Assembly (NCBI GenBank): GCA_043748015.1
Contig: JAYTOA010000053.1
Span: forward strand, 1-18,186
From: JAIBBG01 sp043748015
GTDB taxonomy: Bacteria; Bacteroidota; Bacteroidia; Flavobacteriales_D; Sanyastnellaceae
Direction of reading: 5' to 3'
DNA: 18,186 bases
The notes under the pieces are model-generated. The model searched no databases. It had not been told where the DNA came from and saw nothing but the letters and a program-made list of their open reading frames with translations. The position numbers and the translations under genes were made by a program. Positions 5,169 to 13,794 of the stretch are shown in pieces. The first letter of the stretch is position 1. Each line of letters opens with the position of its first letter.

Positions 5169-5523
5169 TCAGTATTCTTTAATAAGAACCTCGGTTGGTA
5201 TACCTAAGACCTCATTCAACTTTCGGATCATTTCCAAAGTCAATTTTCTTTTGCGATTTAGAATTTCACTTACGCGACTTTTAAGACCGATCACTTCAGC
5301 AAGATCTTTTTGTTTGTATCCGAGTTGCTTCATCTTAATTTAATCGCTTCAATCGGGTCTGGCAAATCGATAGAATATTTTCCGTTTCGTAGTTATCGAT
5401 TAGCATCGATAGTAGTTTCAATTCATCACCTTCCTTTGAGCCTTTCTTCGCGTCAAAAATCAACTCCAAATGCTTCAAGGCAATTTGATAGTCTTTCTGA
5501 TTTTTAATTATTTTGAGTGTCAT
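5169..5523 (-). pseudogene. HigA-type antitoxin gene broken by two frameshifts
   Basis: Three reading frames in succession spell one HigA-like (COG5499-type) antitoxin. The first runs from ATG 5523 (MTLKIIKNQKDYQIALKHLE, then IFDAKKGSKEGDELKLLSML). The second supplies the linker DLPDPIEAIKLR near 5340-5376. The third gives the helix-turn-helix MKQLGYKQKDLAEVIGLKSR, then VSEILNRKRKLTLEMIRKLN, ending LIKEY at stop 5169-5171. Each junction needs one missing base. The span is 355 bp; restoring two bases gives 119 codons, the usual length of this family. The helix-turn-helix part could still be made alone as a 54-residue peptide from ATG 5333. Either the gene is decayed or the assembly has two single-base deletions. 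Confidence 0.8.
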
Positions 5524-5528
5524 GTCAG

Positions 5529-5675
5529 TTAAATTTTTGATGCGTTTATTTTGTCGTATTGTGCGTGAGTGGCAACAAATCGAACCCAAACAATACCATA
5601 ATCGAAATTGATTTTGACAACTAGTCGGTAATTGTTGCCTTTGATATTGACAACGCGTGAACTAGGAACGACAAA
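5529..5675 (-). pseudogene. 3' remnant of a HigB-type toxin gene
   Basis: The open frame encodes only the C-terminal half of a HigB-family mRNA interferase: RVVNIKGNNYRLVVKINFDY, then GIVWVRFVATHAQYDKINAS, stop at 5529-5531. This matches the end of typical ~100-residue HigB proteins. Upstream it meets an in-frame TAG at 5676-5678 and, 15 bp later, the 3' end of the septum gene, so about 50 N-terminal residues are missing. The stop lies 5 bp before the start of the broken antitoxin gene, the normal higB-higA arrangement. The toxin cannot be functional in this form. Confidence 0.78.
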
Positions 5676-5683
5676 CTAGGAAC
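5660..5683. repeat. Short direct repeat AACTAGGAAC
   Basis: AACTAGGAAC occurs at 5660-5669 and 5674-5683, 14 bp apart, at the truncated end of the HigB remnant and next to the septum gene stop. It may mark the deletion junction. Confidence 0.6.
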
Positions 5684-5692
5684 TTGTAACAA

Positions 5693-5989
5693 TCAGTTTG
5701 CGCGCTCCTTAAACACGTAAACCTCTTCATTATCCCGCTTCATGTAATAATTCTCACGGGCGAATTTTTCAAGAGAATGTTGGTTGCTGGAAAGATCTGT
5801 AAGCGACTCGAGTGCGTCGATGTTTTTCTGTTTCATCTCCGCAACTTCGCTGCGCAATGCGCCAACTTCACGCCGCGACTCTATAATATAGAAAAGATCA
5901 ATGTCATTGAAAAAACAAATCCACAACACGAATATGCAGGATGCAAGTGCGAACTTGTTTCTTAGAAATCTGAGGAGGCGTTTTTTCAC
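5693..5989 (-). CDS. FtsB/DivIC-type septum formation initiator protein
   Basis: The 98-residue bitopic membrane protein fits the DivIC/FtsB family of divisome proteins that link FtsQ/FtsL-type partners to septal wall synthesis. A short basic cytoplasmic start (MKKRLLRFLRNK) precedes one membrane helix (about residues 13-31, FALASCIFVLWICFF). A periplasmic coiled coil follows (about 37-65, ESRREVGALRSEVAEMKQKN), then the family's closing motif LEKFARENYYMKRDNEEVYVF. The start is GTG at 5989; an in-frame TAG lies two codons upstream and no ATG gives a better start. It marks the border between the accessory region to its left and core genes to its right. Confidence 0.85.
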   Translation of the reverse strand: MKKRLLRFLRNKFALASCIFVLWICFFNDIDLFYIIESRREVGALRSEVAEMKQKNIDALESLTDLSSNQHSLEKFARENYYMKRDNEEVYVFKERAN

Positions 5990-6312
5990 AGGCTAAAAAT
6001 GGGGAGCAGAGATGGAATTCTTTTGCTACTGTGTGCGCTCTTTTGAACAAACGTTGGTGAAGTAAGTGTTGTATCTTCTTTGATGGCCACGAAGTCACGA
6101 GGTCTCGAAGAGGAACATTGGTACGCTGAGATGGTAGAGGTGCGCAGATGCGCAGCGAATTTCACAAGTCACCAGTGAACTGACATTCGATTCAATCTTC
6201 AAATCTCCAAATCCTTAAATCAAAAAATACCTTGCGCATCTACGCTCCTCTATTATCTGCGTCCTGTATTTCACTGGTCTTATTTTTGACATCACAAAAA
6301 AAAATTACAGAC
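5990..6312. other. Divergent intergenic region with phrase-like repeat words
   Basis: No gene is supported in these 323 bp. The sequence contains several low-complexity words: CCACGAAGTCACGAGG near 6087-6102, AATCTTCAAATCTCCAAATC near 6195-6214 and CTTGCGCATCTACGCTCC near 6231-6248. Such words resemble the repetitive intergenic phrases seen in many Bacteroidota genomes. No confident promoter was found for either flanking gene. Confidence 0.5.
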
Positions 6313-6705
6313 ATGAAAAATACTCTTATCATCTCCCTCGCCATTGCATTACTCGCTATCGGCTTTTTCTCTTTCACTTCAAAAATTTCCAAAGCCTCCG
6401 GAATTGAATACATGGAGGTAACCACCATTGAAAGTATCATCCCTATGGGACTTGGTCGCTCTCGGATGTTCACCACCAATTCCAACAACAGTCAGGACGA
6501 AGTAAACCTCGAGAATTTTTACAGTGGCGTTGGTATCAATTTAGGAAACATCAAACAGAACGATGCCGCCATCCTTCAGAAAATAAATACACTCAGTAGC
6601 GAAGGCTGGGAACTGATGCATGTAACCGCAGGTGTACAAAGTCCAACAGACGCAGGAAAGCAGGGAATCTATCTGACGAGGTATTTGTTCCGCAGAGCAA
6701 ACTAG
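6313..6705 (+). CDS. Small membrane-anchored or exported protein with DUF4177-like C terminus
   Basis: From ATG 6313 the protein has 130 residues. The first ~23 form a hydrophobic segment (TLIISLAIALLAIGFFSFTS), either an uncleaved anchor or a Sec signal. The mature part contains YMEVTTIES near residue 34, and a closing LQKINTLSSEGWELMHVTAG with a final beta strand YLTRYLFRR. The spacing of LN..S.EGWEL followed by a strand matches DUF4177-like proteins, whose function is unknown. An upstream TTG at 6232 was rejected because the signal-like sequence begins at 6313. The gene converges on clpC and shares a bidirectional terminator with it. Confidence 0.75.
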   Translation: MKNTLIISLAIALLAIGFFSFTSKISKASGIEYMEVTTIESIIPMGLGRSRMFTTNSNNSQDEVNLENFYSGVGINLGNIKQNDAAILQKINTLSSEGWELMHVTAGVQSPTDAGKQGIYLTRYLFRRAN

Positions 6706-6742
6706 CAGCAGTAATTAATAATTAATAATTATTAATTAATAA

Positions 6743-6772
6743 AAAAGCCTCGAGCATATACCCGAGGCTTTT
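6743..6772. terminator. Bidirectional intrinsic terminator between convergent genes
   Basis: AAAAGCCTCG (6743-6752) and CGAGGCTTTT (6763-6772) form a perfect 10-bp stem with a 10-base loop. A and T runs on both sides make it usable in both directions, ending the DUF4177-like gene and clpC. An A+T-rich palindromic stretch lies at 6713-6742. Confidence 0.85.
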
Positions 6773-6793
6773 AATATTTAACGAAGACCGATT

Positions 6794-9397
6794 TTATTCT
6801 TCCGTTGGAGGCGTTGCCGGAGCATCTCCGCCTTTCGACTCTTTCGTTTTCGACTCTTTTGGAGCTTTTGCTTTCTCCACTTTCATAGTGATCTTATCAT
6901 CAGTCTTGTTGTAATCAACCACCATTGTATCACCTGGTTTTAAGGTGTTGTTGATGATCTCTTCAGCAATCGGATCTTCAAGGTATTTCTGAATAGCGCG
7001 CTTCAATGGACGTGCACCAAACTTTTCATCATAACCTTTTTCTGCGATTTGATCTTTAGCTGCATCTGTGAGTTTGATGTGGTAACCAAGCTCAGTGATG
7101 CGGGTGAATAGATACTTCAATTCGATATCAATGATCTCGAAAATGTGCTCTTTTTTCAGTGCATTGAAGATGACAAGATCGTCCACGCGGTTGAGGAATT
7201 CCGGTGCAAATGCTTTCTTCAAAGCATTCTCAATTACACCTTTCTTCTCAGATTCTTCCTGCGAACTTTTGTTGGCAGTACTGAAACCAACACCTGTTCC
7301 GAAATCCTGCAACTGACGTGCACCAAGGTTACTGGTCATGATGATGATGGTGTTCTTGAAATCGATTTTACGTCCAAGACTGTCCGTCATCTGTCCATCA
7401 TCCAACGCTTGCAGCAACAAGTTGAATACATCCGGGTGAGCTTTCTCAATTTCATCGAGAAGAATAATAGAGTAGGGGCGACGACGAACTTTTTCTGTAA
7501 GCTGTCCACCTTCTTCGTAACCGATGTATCCCGGAGGCGCTCCAATCAATCGTGATACAGCGAATTTCTCCATGTATTCACTCATGTCGATGCGAATCAG
7601 TGCATCAGAAGAATCGAAAAGATATTTCGCTAATTCTTTTGCAAGCTGTGTTTTACCAACTCCTGTAGGTCCAAGAAAAATGAATGAACCAATAGGACGA
7701 TTCGGATCTTTTAATCCGGCGCGATTTCTCTTAATAGATTTTACAACTTTTCTGATGGCATCTTCCTGACCAATCACTTTTCCTTCCAGCTCGTTGTCCA
7801 TCTTTGCAAGACGACCGCTTTCCTTTTCAGCAACGCGCGTAACGGGAATACCTGTCATCATAGCAACGACTTCTTCAACATTATCAACCGTAACTGTAAC
7901 GCGGTGATTTTTTGTTTCTTCTTCCCAACGCTTTTTAGCAGCTTCGAGTTTTTCCTGCAAATGTTTTTCGCGATCTCGAAGCTTTGCAGCTTCTTCATAT
8001 TTCTGACTGCGCACCACTCGGTTCTTGTCTTCCTTCACATCTTCAATACTCTTTTCGATATCGATGATCTCTTTCGGAACATTGATATTGTTGAGGTGAA
8101 CACGTGATCCAACTTCATCCAAAGCATCAATGGCTTTATCCGGAAGATGGCGATCTGTTATATAGCGTGCTGTAAGTTTTACGCAAGATTCGATAGCTTC
8201 CGGAGTGTAGGTAACGCTGTGGTGCTCTTCGTATTTGTCTTTGATGTTGTTGAGAATCTGAATTGTTTCATCAACAGTAGTTGGATCAACGAGCACTTTC
8301 TGGAATCTTCTTTCGAGTGCGCCATCTTTCTCGATGTATTGACGATACTCATCCAATGTTGTTGCTCCGATGCATTGAATTTCACCACGAGCCAACGCCG
8401 GCTTGAACATATTGCTTGCATCAAGTGAACCGCTTGCGCCACCCGCTCCAACAATAGTGTGAATCTCATCGATGAATAGAATCACGTCAGGTGATTTTTC
8501 CAATTCGTTCATCACAGCTTTCATTCTCTCTTCAAACTGTCCGCGGTATTTTGTACCTGCAACAAGAGATGCTATATCAAGAGTAACGATTCTTTTATTA
8601 AAGAGAACACGTGATACTTTCTTCTGAGTGATGCGCAATGCAAGGCCTTCAGCAATGGCTGATTTACCAACACCGGGTTCACCAATAAGAATTGGATTGT
8701 TCTTTTTTCTTCTGGAAAGAATTTGTGAAACGCGCTCGATTTCTTTTTCACGACCAACAATTGGATCGAGTTTACCGTCTTCGGCCATCTTCGTCAGGTC
8801 TCTTCCGAAATTATCGAGCACCGGAGTTTTGCTCTTGCTGTCGCCCGGTTTCTTCTGAATGCCGCCGCCAGTCAAGCCGCGATCGTCATCATCGTCCTCC
8901 GCTGAACTTGGAAACTCTGCGCTTGGAAGATCTTCTTTGGAAAGAAGTCCACCCATGTTTTCCAGTTCTTCTCTTACCGCCTGGTAGTCCACGCCGAACG
9001 ATTTCAATTGCTTGGTGGCAACGTTGTCATTGTCCTTGAGAATGGACAAGAGCAAATGTTCTGTGCCAACCAAAGTTGCTTTGAAACTTTTCGCTTCCAA
9101 GTAAGTGATTTTTAAAATGCGCTCTGCTTGTTTTACCAGCGGGATTTGTCCGGGTGCACTGAATGCAGTGCTTCCAGCATTTACCGACTTAATAGATGTT
9201 TCAATTTGTTTGCGCAGTTTGCCGAGGTCAACATCCAGACTGGACATTACTTTAACGGCTACGCTCTCACCTTCGCGGATAAGGCCGAGCAGCAGATGCT
9301 CAACTCCAATGTAGTTGTGCCCCAGACGCAATGCTTCTTCTCTGCTGAATTGAATTACATCCTTTACCTGGGGTGAAAATTTTGCTTCCATACTCAT
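6794..9397 (-). CDS. clpC: ATP-dependent Clp protease ATP-binding subunit ClpC
   Basis: This complete 867-residue HSP100 chaperone unfolds substrates and feeds them to ClpP. It has two Clp N-domain repeats (about 6-150) and an acidic linker (EDDDDD near 167). AAA+ module 1 has Walker A GEPGVGKS at 239-246 and Walker B VILFIDE at 305-311. A middle domain carries a UVR motif (about 464-485, KYEEAAKLRDREKHLQEKLE). AAA+ module 2 has Walker A GPTGVGKT at 576-583 and Walker B SIILLDE at 643-649. The tail is low-complexity Lys/Glu/Pro-rich. The UVR motif and middle-domain size distinguish ClpC from ClpB and ClpA. ATG 9397 has a good upstream AAGGAG; an alternative ATG lies two codons in. Transcription probably starts at the TAcaTTTG promoter near 9463. 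No ctsR or mcs gene is adjacent. Confidence 0.97.
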   Translation of the reverse strand: MSMEAKFSPQVKDVIQFSREEALRLGHNYIGVEHLLLGLIREGESVAVKVMSSLDVDLGKLRKQIETSIKSVNAGSTAFSAPGQIPLVKQAERILKITYLEAKSFKATLVGTEHLLLSILKDNDNVATKQLKSFGVDYQAVREELENMGGLLSKEDLPSAEFPSSAEDDDDDRGLTGGGIQKKPGDSKSKTPVLDNFGRDLTKMAEDGKLDPIVGREKEIERVSQILSRRKKNNPILIGEPGVGKSAIAEGLALRITQKKVSRVLFNKRIVTLDIASLVAGTKYRGQFEERMKAVMNELEKSPDVILFIDEIHTIVGAGGASGSLDASNMFKPALARGEIQCIGATTLDEYRQYIEKDGALERRFQKVLVDPTTVDETIQILNNIKDKYEEHHSVTYTPEAIESCVKLTARYITDRHLPDKAIDALDEVGSRVHLNNINVPKEIIDIEKSIEDVKEDKNRVVRSQKYEEAAKLRDREKHLQEKLEAAKKRWEEETKNHRVTVTVDNVEEVVAMMTGIPVTRVAEKESGRLAKMDNELEGKVIGQEDAIRKVVKSIKRNRAGLKDPNRPIGSFIFLGPTGVGKTQLAKELAKYLFDSSDALIRIDMSEYMEKFAVSRLIGAPPGYIGYEEGGQLTEKVRRRPYSIILLDEIEKAHPDVFNLLLQALDDGQMTDSLGRKIDFKNTIIIMTSNLGARQLQDFGTGVGFSTANKSSQEESEKKGVIENALKKAFAPEFLNRVDDLVIFNALKKEHIFEIIDIELKYLFTRITELGYHIKLTDAAKDQIAEKGYDEKFGARPLKRAIQKYLEDPIAEEIINNTLKPGDTMVVDYNKTDDKITMKVEKAKAPKESKTKESKGGDAPATPPTEE

Positions 9398-9462
9398 AGG
9401 TTCTTTCTCCTTCTATTGTCTATAGTAGACGTTGTAAATTTAAAGTGATGCCACTAAAGCAA

Positions 9463-9470
9463 CAAATGTA
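9463..9470 (-). promoter_or_regulatory. clpC promoter -7 element
   Basis: On the minus strand this reads TACATTTG, an exact match to TAnnTTTG, about 66 bp before the clpC start codon. The -33 region is weak: CTG stands where TTG is expected, 19 bp upstream. Confidence 0.45.
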
Positions 9471-9793
9471 CCCGAACGTTATTTGGCAGTTTGCGTGGTT
9501 TGTTTTTTCTTATTAACAGCACTAGAGCGCCAGAAAGGGCTATGACGATAGGCCGTGTGCCGTACTGTGTCAATATTTCCGAAAATAAAAAACGATTGAA
9601 ATTGCATCTTGAAGCTTTTATAAAGTGAATAGAAATTTCTTGGTATTTACCCTACTGCATTGAGCAGGTTTCCAATCAATATTGATATACGTAAAACCGG
9701 AGAAGCCGGATTTTGTTCTGTTGGAATAACAATTTTACATATGACTTGTATGCTGTAATACGATATTGGCTTAAGAACTCTTCATTCAAAACA

Positions 9794-9818
9794 AAAGCCC
9801 CGACATTGTCGGGGCTTT
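9794..9818 (-). terminator. Intrinsic terminator of the FG-GAP protein gene
   Basis: AAAGCCCCGAC (9794-9804), loop ATT, GTCGGGGCTTT (9808-9818) is a perfect 11-bp stem. On the minus strand it is followed by TTTTGTTTT and lies 25 bp after the stop codon of the gene. Confidence 0.9.
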
Positions 9819-9843
9819 GTAAAATCAAAAACTATTTTCTCAA

Positions 9844-12606
9844 TTATTCCTTGATGAATTCGATTGTAGAAATGTTGCTGTCGCTAACAATGCTTACGAA
9901 ATACATACCCGGAGCAAGCGATGAAACGTCAACCATTTCAGCAGTGCCCGCGCTCATATTTACCTGACGACTAATTACCGTGCGACCAACCGCATCGGTC
10001 ATTCTCATCTGAACCTTGTTCAAAGGTTGAGTGCTTCGAACGAACAATTGACTCTGTGCAGGATTTGGATAAACTGACACGTTGAGTGGATTAGAAAGTT
10101 CGTTGATACCAACTACAGAGGCTGTTGCTTCAACTCTCTGACTTACACAATTCCAATCTTGTTTTTTGATCTGCCAATTGTAGAAGTAATAATAGTAACC
10201 GGTCCCGTTTGTTGTGCTGTAGATTGAACCAACATCACCAATAGCGTATGGATAAGTCAAGCCGGCACTGTTGCGGAAAAGATTGTTTTCTGCGCAACCC
10301 ATTTGATATCCATTTCCAGGATCAATTGCGAAGTTGAGCATAACAGTGTTTTCACCGATGTTGCAATTCACAATTATCGAATTGATCAAAACACCACCAC
10401 CATCATACAATTCAATTGTTCTGTTGCCTGCAGTGCTTGTTTCAGGAACATAAACCGTAACCTGTTGTAGAGTAAATGCTTCAGTGACATTGAAAAATAG
10501 GCGACCACCTGTGCTTGGAATACCTCCAGTTCCAGTGTTGTCGGCTTTACCACCACTCATGATTTCACCACCATGAACGGTAGTTGACTGCACCCAATAA
10601 GAAATGCTTGTGTCAAAGAAATCAGTAGTGAATTCGTTTCCTGTACCAACCGGAGTTGTTGCAACAGCAGAATCAAACCACTCGAGGTTTGTACCGGTGG
10701 CAGTAAGCACTGCAGTTCCGGGAACACCAATGTTCACGTCAGTTACAACTGGCTCAATGGCATCAAGTACAATCACAGAAACTTCTTGACTTTGGTATTG
10801 CACCCCGGAACAAAGACCTTCAATAGCCACACTGTAATCACCACTTTCGGAAACGACAATGCTTTGACCTGACTGACCGTTGCTCCAAGTATAATTCTGA
10901 GCTGTGGTAGAAGTTAGTACTACACTCGAACCTTCGCAGAATTGCAAACCGCCACTAACCGTTACAACAGGAGATTCTTCCTGAAGCACAGTAACAACGA
11001 TGTTGTTTGACATTGAGGCGCAGTTATTCTCAGACCATGCAACTACACTGTAGTTACCGGCACTGGCAATTTCAACTGTTTGATTTGTTGATCCATTACT
11101 CCAGTTATAAGTATAACCTTCCGGAGCAGTAAGCGTGATGGAGCTGCCAGGACAAATAGTAGTAGGACCATTTGCAGAGATCGCAACAGGAGCGCCAATG
11201 CAACCTGCTTCGAGCACATAATGTTGTTGATTGATTGCAGGATTGCTGATATTAGTGATAACACCGCTTGGCCATTTGATGATAACCTGATCGATAGCAG
11301 TAGCAGTTCCAATCCCGAAATGCGCAGTAAGTGAAGATCCCGGATCAAAACTTTCGCCGGCACGAACTTCTCTAACCTGCATTCCCCATGCGCCATAAAT
11401 CTCAACACGAGCACCCACTGCAGAGCGGTTTGAAACAATTCCTTCTAGTTTGAATTTCACGTAATTGTTGCCATTTCCTTGATTGATCATAAGGCTGTTA
11501 CCTGAAATCACATCAAGAAATCCATCATGATTGAAATCACCAATACCACCGCTGTTGAAGCCTGAAAGTTGGCCACCAGTGAAAGTACCGTTTCCATTGT
11601 TCCAATACATCTCAGTGCTCATTTCAGAGAAAATATCTACGAAACCATTGTTGTCGAAATCTCCAGCGTCGCAATTCCATGCACCCAGATCAGTAGAGCT
11701 GATTCCTGTTGAAGCGATGATATCTGTGAAAGTACCATCACCATTGTTTCTCATGAATTTGTTGGCAGCACCGCCAGGTACATCACCGCTGCTGTGGTTT
11801 ACAGTGAAAGCATCAAAGTCGCCATCATTGTCGAAATCTTCGAATACAGTTGTCCATGATTGATTGCCATCATTCAGATTAGCTTCTGCTGCGGCTTCAG
11901 TATAAGTGCCATCTCCGTTGTTGCGATAGAGTAGGTTGATACGCTGAGGATCGCCCCATGCAGCACCACCGCGGCATTTTGTGATGTAAAGATCTGCATC
12001 GTTGTCATTGTCATAGTCTACCCAAATAGCGGCATAATTACCGCCAACATCCAAAGTTTGAATCAATGAGAAATCCAGACTCAAAACTCCGTCAACATTG
12101 CGGTACGGATGACACTGGTCAACGTCGTGATTGGCGAAAGCATCCAGATTCCCATCGTTGTCAATGTCAGCAAAAGTGGAGCGCTGAGTGAAAATGTAAT
12201 CAGGTTGAGGAGCTTCCGTATAAGCAGTGCCGGTTTCATTGGCATAAACAAAAGAAACTCTACTACCGGAACCGAGAAGGAGGTCGTTATAACCATTATC
12301 GTCAATGTCTGCAGCACAGATACTCCATGACGGCATATTGACAATTGTCATAGGGAAAAACGAATGAGTAAATGTTCCATCAGGTTGCTGATAATCGATA
12401 TGAATTCCGTCGGCCATCACTCGAACTACGTCGTCGTAGCCATCGTTATTCATATCAGAAGCAAGGTCGGCCTGGCTGGTTCCTCCAATATTGTAGAGTA
12501 ATGTACCCACGTTTGTCCATGTCGTTTGTGCAGTTGAAAACTGTACAAACATCGAAAGGAGGACAATCAAAGAACTGCCCTTAAACAAAGTAAAGATTTT
12601 TTTCAT
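9844..12606 (-). CDS. Secreted FG-GAP/VCBS and ASPIC/UnbV protein with type A T9SS sorting domain
   Basis: From ATG 12606 the protein has 920 residues and starts with a Sec signal peptide (about 1-26, ending FSTAQ); longer upstream starts lack one. Residues about 45-385 hold seven FG-GAP-type calcium-binding loops of the form D-x-D/N-x-D/N-G (DMNNDGYDD, DIDDNGYND, DIDNDGNLD, DYDNDNDAD, DFDNDGDFD, DFDNNGFVD, DFNHDGFLD), expected to form an integrin-like propeller. Residues about 380-470 are an ASPIC/UnbV domain (RSAVGARVEIYG, then IKWPSGV). Three Ig-like/PKD-like segments follow (about 475-540, 545-615, 618-680) and a beta-sandwich. The last ~85 residues are a Por-secretion type A tail (VSVYPNPAQSQLFVRS, then VDVSSLAPGMYFVSI). 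It is exported by type IX secretion and probably surface-attached or released. The ligand is unknown; adhesion is plausible. Confidence 0.9.
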   Translation of the reverse strand: MKKIFTLFKGSSLIVLLSMFVQFSTAQTTWTNVGTLLYNIGGTSQADLASDMNNDGYDDVVRVMADGIHIDYQQPDGTFTHSFFPMTIVNMPSWSICAADIDDNGYNDLLLGSGSRVSFVYANETGTAYTEAPQPDYIFTQRSTFADIDNDGNLDAFANHDVDQCHPYRNVDGVLSLDFSLIQTLDVGGNYAAIWVDYDNDNDADLYITKCRGGAAWGDPQRINLLYRNNGDGTYTEAAAEANLNDGNQSWTTVFEDFDNDGDFDAFTVNHSSGDVPGGAANKFMRNNGDGTFTDIIASTGISSTDLGAWNCDAGDFDNNGFVDIFSEMSTEMYWNNGNGTFTGGQLSGFNSGGIGDFNHDGFLDVISGNSLMINQGNGNNYVKFKLEGIVSNRSAVGARVEIYGAWGMQVREVRAGESFDPGSSLTAHFGIGTATAIDQVIIKWPSGVITNISNPAINQQHYVLEAGCIGAPVAISANGPTTICPGSSITLTAPEGYTYNWSNGSTNQTVEIASAGNYSVVAWSENNCASMSNNIVVTVLQEESPVVTVSGGLQFCEGSSVVLTSTTAQNYTWSNGQSGQSIVVSESGDYSVAIEGLCSGVQYQSQEVSVIVLDAIEPVVTDVNIGVPGTAVLTATGTNLEWFDSAVATTPVGTGNEFTTDFFDTSISYWVQSTTVHGGEIMSGGKADNTGTGGIPSTGGRLFFNVTEAFTLQQVTVYVPETSTAGNRTIELYDGGGVLINSIIVNCNIGENTVMLNFAIDPGNGYQMGCAENNLFRNSAGLTYPYAIGDVGSIYSTTNGTGYYYYFYNWQIKKQDWNCVSQRVEATASVVGINELSNPLNVSVYPNPAQSQLFVRSTQPLNKVQMRMTDAVGRTVISRQVNMSAGTAEMVDVSSLAPGMYFVSIVSDSNISTIEFIKE

Positions 12607-12750
12607 AGTGTATATTGAAATTGGTTTCGAGTGTAAGACTACGAAGAGTTGAGAATAGTTGGATGACATTATTAATGAATTGTTGTAAACTAGAACCACT
12701 TGTTGAATAAATCGAATCAGGAAGAATAAGTTCAGCTGCTTATCAGCAGA

Positions 12751-12780
12751 TTGAATCTCGATGCAGACCGAATACATTTG
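12751..12780 (+). promoter_or_regulatory. Textbook Bacteroidota promoter of the NlpE-like gene
   Basis: TTG (12751-12753), 19 bp, then TACATTTG (12773-12780) matches the -33/-7 consensus exactly. The predicted start is near 12786, giving a leader of about 16 nt before ATG 12802, with AAAAGG as a short ribosome-binding site. Confidence 0.7.
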
Positions 12781-12801
12781 CCGACCAAAAAATCAAAAGG
12801 A

Positions 12802-13794
12802 ATGCACAAAATCACAACCATCATTTTCGCCGTTATTGTGCTGGCAGGATGCAATCAATTATCCAATTCAGGTATGCAGGAGCAGAAGGCAATACCAGGA
12901 TATGCGGCTACAGGAAATGTTTACATGGACATAGCCGGAGCATATTCCGACACATTGCCGTGTTCAGATTGCATGGGTATTTTGACGGAGTTGATCATAC
13001 AACCAGACACAACTTTTGTTTTGCGTGAGAGATATTTGGGTGATGATGGCCGACCACAGAAGTCGAACAGCGCCAAAGGAGTCTACACATGGCAAAGTGA
13101 AGGAAATAAGATAAAACTTACATCATCTTCACCTGATTTTGCTGAAAGATTTTATGAAGTCAGTAATGGAAATCTGACTGCAACAGGTGGCTCCAACGCG
13201 ACAGGTGGCAGATTTGACCTGACGCTGGATTTACAAGAAAAAACAATAGGCAAGAAAGGATCAGAGTTCGTAATGCAACGCACAAAGCCTTTCACCAAGT
13301 ATCCGGTGCAGGTTTTCAATTACATTACTGGCAATGATATTCACATTCATAGTTCCTTTTTGTCTGTTACATCAGAAGCTGAAAAAGCAATCATCGCTTA
13401 TTACGCGATACAATATAATAGCGGATGTGATGACAGCGGTTGTGCGTTGCTTTCCGCAATGAATCTTGACATCACTTCGGCTGCAGCGCTGGTGAACAAA
13501 TGGATGCCAACAGCGAAACTTGGGAGTGATGACGTCAATCGTGAGTCGCGAGGAAAGAACCAACTGGCAATGTTGTTTTTTGTAAAGAGCAATGATGGAT
13601 TGCAAGTAAAATACAATTTAACTGACGCCACTCGTCAGATGTCAATAGGATCGGATGAGTTCAATATCTCCAACACAGAAGTTACGTTCAAAACCAAAGG
13701 TGAATTGAAAGCACAATCAAAGCCGACAATCAATACTCAGAGGAAGGAAATTCCAAAGCGCGAATTGCAAAAGAATGAATCAGTGAAGAAGTAA
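12802..13794 (+). CDS. NlpE-like (copper resistance protein N-terminal domain) lipoprotein
   Basis: From ATG 12802 the protein has 330 residues. The lipoprotein signal MHKITTIIFAVIVLAGC puts the acylated Cys at residue 17. Residues about 40-165 match the NlpE N-terminal domain: YSDTLPCSDCMGILTELII with its CxxC pair, then TFVLRERYLGDDGRP, KGVYTWQSEGNKIKLTS and a closing FVMQRTK strand. In enterobacteria NlpE senses envelope, surface and copper/redox stress. In Bacteroidota the function is not established, and CxxC metal or disulphide chemistry is an inference. Residues about 170-290 form a second region I do not recognise, with another spaced Cys pair (SGCDDSGC); the tail is Lys/Glu-rich. ATG 12802 is preferred over the upstream TTG because that TTG is the promoter's -33 element. 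The gene diverges from the FG-GAP protein gene. Confidence 0.82.
   Translation: MHKITTIIFAVIVLAGCNQLSNSGMQEQKAIPGYAATGNVYMDIAGAYSDTLPCSDCMGILTELIIQPDTTFVLRERYLGDDGRPQKSNSAKGVYTWQSEGNKIKLTSSSPDFAERFYEVSNGNLTATGGSNATGGRFDLTLDLQEKTIGKKGSEFVMQRTKPFTKYPVQVFNYITGNDIHIHSSFLSVTSEAEKAIIAYYAIQYNSGCDDSGCALLSAMNLDITSAAALVNKWMPTAKLGSDDVNRESRGKNQLAMLFFVKSNDGLQVKYNLTDATRQMSIGSDEFNISNTEVTFKTKGELKAQSKPTINTQRKEIPKRELQKNESVKK

Larger units (their letters stand above)
9398..9843. other. 446-bp intergenic region upstream of clpC
   Basis: No gene is supported. It contains the clpC ribosome-binding site and promoter on its left and the terminator of the secreted FG-GAP protein gene on its right. A small hairpin (AAAACCGG, 9693-9700, with CCGG and TTTT, 9706-9714, one bulged A) lies in the middle with no gene to serve. 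Confidence 0.6.

Noticed and set aside
6118..6160. tRNA-like wording (ATGGTAGAGGTGCGC)
   Set aside because: No acceptor stem, T-loop or cloverleaf pairing can be formed around it; it is part of the phrase-like intergenic sequence.
6711..6742. A+T-rich palindrome as a regulatory site
   Set aside because: It lies between two convergent gene ends beside a strong terminator. Its TAATTAAT composition makes self-complementarity expected.
7095..9376. Several plus-strand frames of 60-136 codons
   Set aside because: All are antisense to the intact clpC gene and show no independent coding evidence.
9693..9714. Hairpin AAAACCGG / CCGGaTTTT as a terminator
   Set aside because: It has only a 4-bp G+C core and a bulge, and no gene ends near it on either strand.
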